A stretch of 17,495 nucleotides of DNA from an uncultured bacterium (lineage in GTDB: Bacteria > Planctomycetota > Phycisphaerae > Phycisphaerales > SM1A02). The translations under genes and the position numbers were made by a program. A model generated the notes under the pieces. It saw only the letters and a list, made by a program, of their open reading frames with translations, made no database searches and was not told the DNA's origin. This document shows, piece by piece, positions 6,900 through 14,185 of this stretch (its first letter is position 1; every line of letters starts with the position of its first letter). The stretch covers positions 1 to 17,495 of the forward strand of contig CAIOTP010000136.1 of NCBI GenBank assembly GCA_903861235.1, given 5' to 3'.

Positions 6900-7700
6900 A
6901 TGGAGTCCCTGGCGATCGCAGGCTTCGGCAAGCTGGGTTCGGCCATCGCGCGCGGTGCCATCGACGCCGGCGTGATGCGGGCCCAAGACATCGTGGTCTG
7001 GGCTCGCAGCGAGGCCCGCCGGGCCCAGGCACGGGCCTGGGGGCTTACGTTGGCCGACTGGCCCGACCTGGCTGGTCGCGCTCCCCGGCTGCTGCTGGCC
7101 CTGAAGCCGCAGGTCTTCGCCGGCATGACCGATCCTCGTCCCGCCCTGGCCCAGGACGCCGTGGTGATCAGCGTGATGGGTGGATGGAGCGCGATCGACA
7201 TCGGCCGGAGACTGGGGACCCGCCGCGTGATCCGCGCCATGCCCAATGTGGCGGCCTCCGTGGGCGCAAGCGTGACCGCCTTGGCGAGCGATGCGCAGGC
7301 GGCACCCGAGGCCATGGCCTTCGCACAGCGGCTCTTTGCGGCCGTGGGCAAGGTGGTCGCGATGCCCGAGTCGGACTTCGACACCGCCACCGCCGTGGGC
7401 GCCTCGGGCGTGGGGTTCGCCTGCCTGTTCGTGGAGGCTCTCGAGCAGGCCGCTCAACAAGCCGGCATGGATGCCGCGGCGGCCCGGGAGATGGCGGTGG
7501 GAGCGATCAGCGGCGCCGCCAGCTGCCTGCGGACAGGGCAGGTCTCGCCCGATGAACTGCGCCGACAGGTCACCAGTCCGGCAGGAACCACGGCGGCCGG
7601 CCTGCAGACCTTGGAGGACGGTCAACTGGCGCAACTGGTGCAGAAGGCCGTCGACGCCGCACGAGCACGGGCCTCGGAGCTGGGCCGCACCAGCGCCTGA
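6900..7700 (+). CDS. proC: Pyrroline-5-carboxylate reductase
   Basis: Last step of proline synthesis: NAD(P)H-dependent reduction of pyrroline-5-carboxylate. The 266-residue product has the N-terminal dinucleotide fold AIAGFGKLGSAIARG (5-19), ALKPQVF 67-73, VVISVMGG 88-95, IRAMPNVAASVGASVTAL 111-128, and the C-terminal helical dimer domain with GASGVGFACLFVEALEQAA (167-185) and VTSPAGTTAAGLQTLE (224-239). Several ATGs crowd this region; ATG 6900 is the one in frame that starts directly at the Rossmann fold. No Shine-Dalgarno is visible; the divergent gap to accA is only 67 bp and must hold both promoters. The stop is 6 bp from the stop of the convergent ABC permease. Confidence 0.95.
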   Translation: MESLAIAGFGKLGSAIARGAIDAGVMRAQDIVVWARSEARRAQARAWGLTLADWPDLAGRAPRLLLALKPQVFAGMTDPRPALAQDAVVISVMGGWSAIDIGRRLGTRRVIRAMPNVAASVGASVTALASDAQAAPEAMAFAQRLFAAVGKVVAMPESDFDTATAVGASGVGFACLFVEALEQAAQQAGMDAAAAREMAVGAISGAASCLRTGQVSPDELRRQVTSPAGTTAAGLQTLEDGQLAQLVQKAVDAARARASELGRTSA

Positions 7701-7706
7701 GGTGGC

Positions 7707-8792
7707 TCAGAAGTCCCTCCGGGCGAAGTGCCGGCAGCCCAGGCCGAGCACCAGCGCCTCGAAGAGAAGCGAGGTGCCCACGATCCAGCCCACGCCACGG
7801 CTCTCCATGTCCTGATCGATGGCCTTGCGGACGTCGCTCTCGCGGGCGCGGGTGGTGCCGAAGCTGCCGCGGCCCTTCCGACGGGCGGGGGTCTCGCTCT
7901 CCTCGGTCTCCTCGGCCACGGCCCCCAGGTTGGCGGCGTCCACGATCCATCGCTGCACCAGAGCCGTGGTCTCGTCGGTCTTGGGCAGCGCGGTCTTGGC
8001 CACCAGCAGGATGCGATGCGCCGTGTCGAGCTTGCGCCATCCCTCCTGCCCAGCGTCGCGCTCGGCCTGCAGGTCGCTCACGTCGGCCTGAGGGTCCTTC
8101 TGCCTCCGCTTCTCCATGGTGCGGTCGATGGCCGCGAACTCCTCGAGCCGGGCCAGACGGAAGCTGTTCACCATCTGCTCGCTCACATTGAGCATGAAGA
8201 GGAAGCCCCAGAAGAGCACCGTGAGCAGCAGCGCCGCGATGCCGCTCCGCGTCCATGCCCCCAGCAGCGCGCAGACGCTGAACAGGTACGAGTACATGAC
8301 CGTGACCATGGGCACGGCCACGAAGATGCCGGGCTCCCACGCGTTGCCGCGGATGCCGATCACCAGGAAGCTGGCCACGCAGAACACGGTCACCTGCAGC
8401 GCCGTGAACAGCAGCCCGCCCAGGAACTTGAACAGGTAGAGCCGCCACCGGGACACCGGCCGGGCCAGCAGGGTCTCCACCGTGCCCCCCGCCACCATCT
8501 CGGGAAAGAGGCCGGCGCTCGACACCAGGGCCAGAAGGCAGGCCAGCCAGCCCAGCCAGAAGCGCACGCCCAGCCCGTAGAAGGTGAGCTTGTAGAACTC
8601 GCCGGCCTCGATGGTCCTGGTGTTCAGGAAGGGAATGTCCAGCGTCCAGGCGAGGATCTGCACGCCCTCCTCGTTGATCCCCACGAGCGCGAAGCTGAGC
8701 ACCACCAGCGCCGACAGCGCCAGGCTCAGCCAGAAAAGTCGGCGGCTGCTCAGCTCGCGGTAGGTGTCCACCAGCATGGCCGTGAGCTGCAT
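7707..8792 (-). CDS. ABC-2 type transporter permease
   Basis: A 361-residue membrane protein, partner of the ATPase encoded just upstream. Predicted membrane segments lie at about 19-38, 77-97, 122-147, 158-178, 183-202 and 333-353, giving six helices as in ABC-2 permeases. Between helices five and six is a charged, soluble stretch of ~130 residues (205-332) containing helical, Glu/Arg/Lys-rich sequence (RLEEFAAIDRTMEKRRQKD, AERDAGQEGWRKLD). ATG 8792 (MQLTAMLVDTYRELSSRRLFW) overlaps the ATPase stop as ATGA. The longer open frame reaching 9143 is antisense-like composition and overlaps the ATPase gene. Substrate cannot be inferred from sequence. Confidence 0.9.
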   Translation of the reverse strand: MQLTAMLVDTYRELSSRRLFWLSLALSALVVLSFALVGINEEGVQILAWTLDIPFLNTRTIEAGEFYKLTFYGLGVRFWLGWLACLLALVSSAGLFPEMVAGGTVETLLARPVSRWRLYLFKFLGGLLFTALQVTVFCVASFLVIGIRGNAWEPGIFVAVPMVTVMYSYLFSVCALLGAWTRSGIAALLLTVLFWGFLFMLNVSEQMVNSFRLARLEEFAAIDRTMEKRRQKDPQADVSDLQAERDAGQEGWRKLDTAHRILLVAKTALPKTDETTALVQRWIVDAANLGAVAEETEESETPARRKGRGSFGTTRARESDVRKAIDQDMESRGVGWIVGTSLLFEALVLGLGCRHFARRDF

Positions 8793-9745
8793 CAAGCGAT
8801 CGCTCCCGGCGGGAGGGCACGCCCCGTCACCGGGTCGGTGACGGCCTTCATGAAGAGCGACTCCAGGCCCTCGCGGACCGGCGTGAGCGAGATCACGACG
8901 GCGCCCGCCCGTCGCGCCGCATCCAGTGCGGGCTGCGCCGCGGCCGCGTCGAGCGTGGCCAGCGTGTAGCGGCGAGTGGACGCATCCGCGTCCACGGCAC
9001 CCGCGTCCTCGCAGCCGGGCAAGGGCTGGGCGGGTCCGTACCAGCGCACGACCAGCTCCTGCCGCGACCCCTCCCGCTGCAGATCGATCAACCGGCCCTC
9101 GCGCACCACACGACCCTGCAGCAGGATGGCCACGCGATCGCACACCTGCTCCGCCTCGCTGAGCAGATGACTGTTCAGGAACACCGTGCGGCCCTCGCTG
9201 CGGAGACCCACGAGCAGGTCGCGGATCTCCTTGCGACCGACCGGGTCCACCCCGTCCGTGGGCTCGTCCAGAAAGACCAGTTCCGGGTCGTTCACGAGGG
9301 CCGCCGCCAGGCCGGCCCGCTGCCGCATGCCCTTGCTGAAGGTGGACACGCGTCGGTCCTTCCAGTTGGACAGGCCCACGCGGTCCAGCAGCCCATCCGC
9401 CCGCTGCCGCCGATCCTTGCGAGGCACGCCCGAGAGTGCGCCGCTGAACTCCACGGCCTGCCTTGCGGTGAGGTAGGGCGGAAGCCGGTGGTGCTCGGGC
9501 AGGTAGCCCACGCGCGCCAGCGGTGCCTTCTGCCCGATCGGCCGGCCCAGCAGCGTGCCGTTCACCTGCGTGGCCCGCACCACGGTCAGCAGCACCTTGA
9601 CCAGCGTGCTCTTGCCCGCGCCGTTGGGGCCCAGCAGACCGAAGATCTCGCCGCGCTCCACGCGGAGCGCAGCGTCCCGAAGCGCATGCACCCCACCGCC
9701 GTAGGTCTTCCGCACGCTCTGCAGATCGATGGCGGGGTCGGCCAT
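8792..9745 (-). CDS. ABC transporter ATP-binding protein
   Basis: A 317-residue cytoplasmic ATPase. Walker A GPNGAGKST 39-47, Q-loop region at ~84 (YLPEHHRL; a glutamate precedes HH where Gln is usual), signature FSKGMRQR 136-143 (the variant common in export-type, CcmA/NatA-like ATPases), Walker B LVFLDEP 156-162 with E161, and H-loop H193 in NSHLLSEAE. About 100 extra C-terminal residues (from ~230) form the accessory domain typical of ABC-2 exporters. Start ATG 9745 follows the stop of the putative lipoprotein gene by 45 bp. Coupled by ATGA to the permease. Export or membrane maintenance is likely; the substrate is unknown. Confidence 0.95.
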   Translation of the reverse strand: MADPAIDLQSVRKTYGGGVHALRDAALRVERGEIFGLLGPNGAGKSTLVKVLLTVVRATQVNGTLLGRPIGQKAPLARVGYLPEHHRLPPYLTARQAVEFSGALSGVPRKDRRQRADGLLDRVGLSNWKDRRVSTFSKGMRQRAGLAAALVNDPELVFLDEPTDGVDPVGRKEIRDLLVGLRSEGRTVFLNSHLLSEAEQVCDRVAILLQGRVVREGRLIDLQREGSRQELVVRWYGPAQPLPGCEDAGAVDADASTRRYTLATLDAAAAQPALDAARRAGAVVISLTPVREGLESLFMKAVTDPVTGRALPPGAIA

Positions 9746-9790
9746 GGCGCCGCAGTCTAAGGCCGTGCCACCCGGCCGACCCCGCCGACC

Positions 9791-10441
9791 TCAGCCGATG
9801 GGTCGCACGGCCACCGGCTCGTCGTCCAGTCGCACGGTCACGATCGGGAAGGTGGAGTCAGCCTCCACGATCCAGGGGCCGTGGCCGTTCTCGAACTCGA
9901 TCCGCCGCATGCCCCGCTCGACCGCACCCAGGGCCACCGCAGGCACCGGACCGGCGAGCACCGCGGTCCACGCCAGGCCATCCGGCGAGGATTCGAGCAC
10001 CGCCAGATCCCGGTCCAGATCCGCCCGAAGCCGCAGACAGTGCATGCCACCCGCCCGGGGCGCAACCTGAACCTCGGGCATGGCGGGATCATGCATCTCC
10101 AGAAGTTCGCGGAGGGTGACGGGCTTCTCGCGACGGACCGCCTCGAAGTAGATCGGGTCCGCCGCGGGAGGCGTGACGCGATACAGCGTGCGACCCTGGC
10201 CATCCCGGGGCATCATGACCTCCACCGGATAGCCGTCGTCCGTGCGGCCATACGGCATGATGCGGAACGCGTCGGGGCGCACCTCCAGGCTCGGCTTGAA
10301 GGCCACGAACCGATACGCCTGCCGCGATCCGTCGGGCAGCGTCCGCTCCACCTCCAGCTGCGTGCAGCCCACCGGTGCCAGCGCCACCGCGACCAGGACG
10401 AGCCGAGCCAGCACCGTTCGCCTGCCTCTTGAAGTTGCCAT
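9791..10441 (-). CDS. Putative secreted lipoprotein or signal-peptide protein, unrecognised
   Basis: A 216-residue product with a typical N-terminal export signal: basic residues (TSRGRR), hydrophobic core VLARLVLVAVALAPVG and C26. The lipobox is imperfect, since position -3 to C26 is proline (P-V-G-C), so lipidation is likely but not certain. The mature part is largely beta-like with an early segment about a converted input (LEVERTLPDGSRQAYRFVAF) and no motif I recognise. The start ATG 10441 is set by a strong Shine-Dalgarno AAGGAGG 8 nt upstream, one of the few in the window. It is probably first in the operon with the ABC ATPase and permease. Confidence 0.8.
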   Translation of the reverse strand: MATSRGRRTVLARLVLVAVALAPVGCTQLEVERTLPDGSRQAYRFVAFKPSLEVRPDAFRIMPYGRTDDGYPVEVMMPRDGQGRTLYRVTPPAADPIYFEAVRREKPVTLRELLEMHDPAMPEVQVAPRAGGMHCLRLRADLDRDLAVLESSPDGLAWTAVLAGPVPAVALGAVERGMRRIEFENGHGPWIVEADSTFPIVTVRLDDEPVAVRPIG

Positions 10442-10449
10442 CGTGCATC

Positions 10450-10456
10450 CCTCCTT
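10450..10456 (-). promoter_or_regulatory. Strong ribosome binding site fixing the lipoprotein start
   Basis: AAGGAGG on the minus strand with an 8-nt spacing to ATG 10441. It rules out the longer frame open to 10498, which would begin upstream of the site. Confidence 0.85.
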
Positions 10457-10611
10457 GGATCCATGGATGGGCGGCCGTGCCACCCTGACGCCGTGCATGG
10501 TGCGTGCTGCGGACCCCGCTTCGCCGAGAACCTGCCCTTTTTCCGAAGAATCCGTCGCCTCGGCTCCGCATGGGTTGCCGCCACGGCCGGATTGCCCTTC
10601 AATCGCCCTCC

Positions 10612-12660
10612 ATGCCCGGACACCGCTCCCTTCGCGACTTCATCACGGCGCTCGACGCCGCTGGCGAGCTGTCGCGTGTGCGCGAGCCCGTGTCTCCAAG
10701 GCTGGTTCCCGGCTGCATGGCCGAGCGGCAGTCAAGAAGCCTTGCGGCGCACCCGTCCACCTCGGCCGCGGCCTTCGACCCCGCGGGCGCCCCGCTCGGC
10801 GGACGCGCCCTGCTGTTCGAGCGCGTGGAGGGCTGCGACTTCCCGCTGGCCATGAACCTGTTCGGCAGCGCGCGGCGCATGGAGATGGCGCTCGGCGTGC
10901 ACGACCACCCGCGCGGACTCGAACACCTGGCCGACCGCATCGGCAGTCTGACGAAGCCGGTGCCGCCGCGCTCGTTCGGCGAGATGATCGCGAAGGCCCG
11001 CGAGTTCCTGCCCCTGCTCCGCATCGGTCCACGCTCCGTGCGACGCGGCCGCTGCCAGGAGGTGGTGAAGCTGGCCAGCCGCGGCGAGGTGGACCTGCGG
11101 CGCCTTCCGATCATCCAGTGCTGGCCGCACGACGGCGACCCCGCCGCCATGGGCTACCCGATGAGCGCCGAGCAGGCGGGCACGGCGGGCGGCCAGGGCC
11201 GCTACATCACGCTGGCGGGCATGCACACCGTGCACGCCGACGACCGCGACGCCGCGAAGCCCGCGAGCCACAACATCGGCATGTACCGCAGCCAGCTTCT
11301 GGGCCCGACCACGCTGGCCATGCACTGGCACCTGCATCACGACGGCGCCTCGCACTGGCGCAGCTGGAAGAAGCTCGGCCGCCGCATGCCCATCGCCATC
11401 TGCCTGGGTGGCGAGAGCGTGATGACCTACGGCGCCACCGCCCCGCTGCCGCCGGGCATCAGCGAACTGCTCATGTGCGGCTTCCTGAACGGCCGCGGTA
11501 TTCCCATGGTGCGCGCAAAGACGGTGCCGCTGCGCGTGCCGGCGAACAGCGAGATCGTGATCGAGGGATGGGTCAGCACGGACTGCGGCGGACCCGGCTG
11601 GGAACCGAGCGGCAGCGAGCCGCTTGGGCCGGGCGCCGTGTTCGAGGGCCCCTTCGGCGACCACACCGGCTTCTACTCGCTGCCCGACCGCTACCCCGTG
11701 GTCGAGGTGACCGCCATCACGCACGCTCGCGACGCGGTCTACCCCGCGACCCTGGTGGGTCTGCCACCGCAGGAGGACTACTGGCTGGGCAAGGCCACGG
11801 AGCGCATCTTCCTGCCCCTGCTCAAGACCATCGTGCACGACGTGGACGACTACCACCTGCCGCGCTTCGGCTGCTTCCACAACGCGGCGTTCGTGCGCAT
11901 CCGCAAGGCGTACGCCTACCAGGGCCGCCGTCTCATGAGCAGCGTCTGGGGCGCGGGCCAGATGGCCTGGACCAAGATGATCGTGGTGGTGGACGGCGAC
12001 GTGCCCGTGCACGACGAGCCGAAGGTGCTCGAACATGTCTTCCGGACCTGCGACTTCGCGCGGGATGTGGAGAGCGTGCACGGTCCGCTGGACATCCTGG
12101 ATCACGCGGCACCGGGCCTGGGCGCCGGGACCAAGCTCGGCATCGACGCCACCCGCAAGCAGGCGGGCGAGGAGGCCCACGGCCTGCCGCTGGGCGCCCC
12201 AAGGCTGCCCGCGTCGGTCGAGGTGCAGGACTTCCTGAACCGGGCGCGGCTGGTCCTTCCCGCGACCGAAGCCCCGGTCTGGGGCCTGGGCCGCTGCGTC
12301 TTCGTGGCCACCCCCAAGCGCCACGCGGGAGACGGGGCGAAGGCCATCGAGATCGCATGGAGCCTGCTGCCCCCGGATCCTGGCGTGGCGGACTTCCTGG
12401 TGGTCGTCGACCAGGGCACGGATCTGCGTGACTGGGAGCGCGTGCTCTTCCTGATGGCCGCCAACGCCGACTTCGCGCGCGACCTGCACCGCCGCGGCCG
12501 ACGCGTGGCCATCGACGCCACGCGCAAGGTGCCGGGCGACGCCCGTGGCGGTCATGGCGTGCGCCGCTTCCCACCCATGGTGGCCTTCGACGCGGTCACG
12601 CTGGCCGAGGCACGCCGTGTGGAGCAGGCGGCCGGCGTGCCGGTGGACGCGAGGGCGTGA
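10612..12660 (+). CDS. UbiD-family decarboxylase, long form
   Basis: A 682-residue member of the UbiD family, prenylated-FMN-dependent (de)carboxylases; E. coli UbiD has 497. Family landmarks: HNIGMYRSQLLGPTTLAMHWH 220-240 split around the cofactor-binding region, GGESVMTYGATAPLP 267-280, EIVIEGW 314-320, EGPFGDHTGFYSLPDRYPVVEV 345-366 around the catalytic acidic/basic residues, FLPLLKTIVHDVDDYHLP 400-417, and GIDATRK 510-516. A second copy of the C-terminal module occurs at ~595-638 (LVVVDQGTDLRDWERVL ... IDATRK). Long UbiDs of this kind are often linked to menaquinone synthesis, which fits the respiratory gene nuoC nearby, but the substrate is not proven. ATG 10612 is chosen because the homology begins there. 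Coupled by GTGA to the next gene. Confidence 0.9.
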   Translation: MPGHRSLRDFITALDAAGELSRVREPVSPRLVPGCMAERQSRSLAAHPSTSAAAFDPAGAPLGGRALLFERVEGCDFPLAMNLFGSARRMEMALGVHDHPRGLEHLADRIGSLTKPVPPRSFGEMIAKAREFLPLLRIGPRSVRRGRCQEVVKLASRGEVDLRRLPIIQCWPHDGDPAAMGYPMSAEQAGTAGGQGRYITLAGMHTVHADDRDAAKPASHNIGMYRSQLLGPTTLAMHWHLHHDGASHWRSWKKLGRRMPIAICLGGESVMTYGATAPLPPGISELLMCGFLNGRGIPMVRAKTVPLRVPANSEIVIEGWVSTDCGGPGWEPSGSEPLGPGAVFEGPFGDHTGFYSLPDRYPVVEVTAITHARDAVYPATLVGLPPQEDYWLGKATERIFLPLLKTIVHDVDDYHLPRFGCFHNAAFVRIRKAYAYQGRRLMSSVWGAGQMAWTKMIVVVDGDVPVHDEPKVLEHVFRTCDFARDVESVHGPLDILDHAAPGLGAGTKLGIDATRKQAGEEAHGLPLGAPRLPASVEVQDFLNRARLVLPATEAPVWGLGRCVFVATPKRHAGDGAKAIEIAWSLLPPDPGVADFLVVVDQGTDLRDWERVLFLMAANADFARDLHRRGRRVAIDATRKVPGDARGGHGVRRFPPMVAFDAVTLAEARRVEQAAGVPVDARA

Positions 12661-13304
12661 TCACGGATCGGCCGCCGAGCGGTCCGCCGACGGCGCGGTT
12701 GGCGTGGTCGCTGCTGCTCGCGGCCCTGCTGGCGGGTTACTTCGTGGCCGCTCACGAGATGTCTCGATCGCTGGTGGGCGGATTCGGTTCTCCCGCCGGT
12801 TCGGTCCTGACGGCGCTGGTCGGCACTCTGGTGGGAGCGCTGCCTCTGGTGGCGGTGCTGCCGATCGCCCTCATGCCGGACTGGTGGTGGACGCGTCGGC
12901 TTCCTGCCGTGCGGTTCCAACGCGGCCAATGTCCCGACTGTGGCTACACCACCTCCACCTTCGCCTGTCCGGAGTGCGGCGGCGACGGGCGTGTGCCACC
13001 GCAGGAGCTCTTCACGCGCTCCGGCATCCTCCGCTTCCTGCTGCTGGCCCTGGTCAGCGTGACGGTGGGCACCCTGCTGGCGGAATGGCGGATCCGCGGC
13101 GACGAGTCGGCCTTCATGGGCGAGGCCGCTTCGCAGCACGCCGCAGGGCAGTCGCGGGTGTCCCGACCGAGGGCGGGCTGGGGCTCCTTCGCCACGCTCC
13201 GATGGGACCCGGCCGAGGGCTTCACCGCCCCCCCTCCCTTCGAGGATCCCCGCATTCCCGGCTGGCGGGCCGCGGGCCGGTCGCGCCCCGGCGAGGGGAA
13301 TTGA
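12657..13304 (+). CDS. Membrane protein with a double-CxxC zinc ribbon
   Basis: A 215-residue protein of unknown role. Hydrophobic segments at about 15-33, 50-73 and 124-142 suggest three membrane helices. Between the second and third lies a compact zinc-ribbon motif, CPDCGYTTSTFACPECG, with C92, C95, C104 and C107. The tail after 145 is polar and Pro/Gly/Arg-rich. It starts at GTG 12657, overlapping the UbiD stop as GTGA, so it is translationally coupled to the decarboxylase. Zinc-ribbon membrane proteins of this style are common as hypotheticals in planctomycetes. A connection to UbiD function is only suggested by position. Confidence 0.8.
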   Translation: MITDRPPSGPPTARLAWSLLLAALLAGYFVAAHEMSRSLVGGFGSPAGSVLTALVGTLVGALPLVAVLPIALMPDWWWTRRLPAVRFQRGQCPDCGYTTSTFACPECGGDGRVPPQELFTRSGILRFLLLALVSVTVGTLLAEWRIRGDESAFMGEAASQHAAGQSRVSRPRAGWGSFATLRWDPAEGFTAPPPFEDPRIPGWRAAGRSRPGEGN

Positions 13305-13318
13305 TCGGCGGCCACTGC

Positions 13319-13324
13319 TAGCAT
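13319..13324 (+). promoter_or_regulatory. Possible extended -10 element before nuoC
   Basis: TGCTAGCAT (13316-13324) fits the extended -10 pattern TGnTAnnnT. Transcription would start near 13331, only a few bases before ATG 13334, implying a nearly leaderless message. No well-spaced -35 hexamer is present and no Shine-Dalgarno precedes the ATG. Low confidence. Confidence 0.25.
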
Positions 13325-13333
13325 TCCCCTTCC

Positions 13334-13891
13334 ATGTCCGCCGCCCCCAAGCTCGACCACCCCACGCTGCCCCTGGTGAAGGAGCGCTTCGCCGACGCCA
13401 AGTTCATGGCCACGGAGTTCCGCGGCCAGACCACGCTGGTGGTGCCCGCCGAGCGGCTGCACGACGTGGCCCGCTTCCTCAAGGACGACCCTCGCTGCGA
13501 ATACAACTTCCTGAGCGACGTGACCGCGGCGGACTACCTGGACTATCCCGCGCCGCAGCCCGGGCGCTTCGCGGTGATCTGGAACCTGCTCAGCCACAAG
13601 TTCGATCGCCGTCTCCGCCTGAAGGTGTTCCTGAACCCCACGCTCGACACGAGCGGCATCGAGGCCGACCCGGCCCTGATGGTGGACAGCGTGACCGACC
13701 TCTGGCCCGGCGCCGAGTGGATGGAGCGCGAAGTGTTCGACATGTACGGCATCCGCTTCCGCAACCACCCGGACCTGCGGCGCATCCTCATGTGGAAGGA
13801 ATTCCCGGCGCACCCGCTGCGGAAGGACTACCCCCTCCGCGGCCGCGGCGAGCGCGAGCACTACCAGAAGCTGGCCCGCGACTCGGCCTGA
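13334..13891 (+). CDS. nuoC: NADH-quinone oxidoreductase subunit C
   Basis: NuoC is a peripheral-arm subunit of respiratory complex I, on the cytoplasmic side, packed against NuoD and NuoB. The 185-residue product is full length and has the family signature EREVFDMYGIRFRNHPDLRR at 131-150, then ILMWKEFPAHPLRKDYPLRG at 151-170. The usual G of FxGHPDLRR is replaced by N (RNHPDLRR). The N-terminal half shows the expected LVVPAERLHDVARFLKDDP and FLSDVTAADYLDYP motifs. Normally nuoC lies between nuoB and nuoD; here it is preceded by a UbiD/zinc-ribbon pair and followed by a non-coding region, with no other nuo gene in the window. It may be co-transcribed with the upstream operon or driven separately. 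Family assignment is certain. Confidence 0.96.
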   Translation: MSAAPKLDHPTLPLVKERFADAKFMATEFRGQTTLVVPAERLHDVARFLKDDPRCEYNFLSDVTAADYLDYPAPQPGRFAVIWNLLSHKFDRRLRLKVFLNPTLDTSGIEADPALMVDSVTDLWPGAEWMEREVFDMYGIRFRNHPDLRRILMWKEFPAHPLRKDYPLRGRGEREHYQKLARDSA

Positions 13892-13922
13892 GCTGGGCGT
13901 CCCGGCAGACGCGGCGTGAAGC

Positions 13923-13945
13923 CCCGTTTTTGACTCGAAAACGGG
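13923..13945. other. Hairpin downstream of nuoC
   Basis: CCCGTTTT (13923-13930) pairs with AAAACGGG (13938-13945) around a 7-nt loop TGACTCG, 32 bp after the nuoC stop. There is no T-tract after the stem on either strand, so it is not a canonical terminator. It may protect the 3' end of the nuoC mRNA. Confidence 0.5.
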
Positions 13946-14028
13946 CCTGGAGCGGAGGCATCCAAAAATTCCAGAAGTCTTGAGGGGCGGAGACCCGATT
14001 TTCCGTTCTACCTGTCGAAGGACAGTGA

Positions 14029-14080
14029 GTGCGGGCCGCGGGAACGGCCCCCTCGACAAGCGTGTGCGGGCCGCGGGAAC
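14029..14080 (+). repeat. 17-nt exact direct repeat, two copies, 35-nt period
   Basis: gtgcgggccgcgggaac occurs at 14029-14045 and 14064-14080. Each copy forms the 5' arm and loop of one hairpin in the RNA candidate, so it looks like a small tandem duplication of a hairpin unit. Confidence 0.85.
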
Positions 14081-14135
14081 CGGCTCCACCGCCAAGCAGG
14101 CGCGACGGACGGGAACCCGTCGCCCGGCAACCAGT

Positions 14136-14172
14136 AACGCGAGCGGCCTCTCAGGAGGCCGTTCGCGTTTTT
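14136..14172 (+). terminator. Strong rho-independent terminator, plus strand
   Basis: A 15-bp stem (14136-14150 with 14155-14169; one G-U pair at 14143/14162) and loop TCAG, ending in five T (14168-14172). It lies 14 bp beyond the stop of the convergent gene ending at 14186. On the minus strand the stem is followed only by TTACTGG, so termination is mainly for plus-strand transcripts. Confidence 0.88.
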
Positions 14173-14185
14173 GCCGTCCGCACGA

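Larger units (their letters stand above)
14012..14172 (+). ncRNA. Candidate structured small RNA with repeated CGGGAA-loop hairpins
   Basis: Five consecutive hairpins read directly from the sequence. (0) CTGTC-GAAG-GACAG at 14012-14025. (1) GGGCCG-CGGGAA-CGGCCC at 14033-14050. (2) GGGCCG-CGGGAAC-CGGCTC at 14068-14086, extendable by GTG/CAC around a bulged C. (3) GCGACGG-ACGGGAAC-CCGTCGC at 14102-14123. (4) the terminator at 14136-14172. Hairpins 1-3 share the same loop core although hairpin 3 has a different stem, which argues that the loop is what matters. Each hairpin has a GGA in or next to its loop. TGTCGA (14013-14018) can alternatively pair with TCGACA (14053-14058), enclosing hairpin 1. 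There is no open reading frame of interest. The 5' end is not fixed; TTGAGG at 13980-13985 with a TTCTAC-like hexamer near 14006 is a weak promoter guess. It could instead be the nuoC 3' UTR. Confidence 0.55.

Noticed and set aside
10732..12555. 607-residue minus-strand open frame inside the UbiD gene
   Set aside because: Rich in His/Gln/Val/Arg with no motif; the plus frame is an unmistakable UbiD. It is the usual antisense open frame of high-GC genes.
13923..13945. Intrinsic terminator for nuoC
   Set aside because: The stem is good but no T-tract follows on the plus strand; I listed it only as a hairpin.
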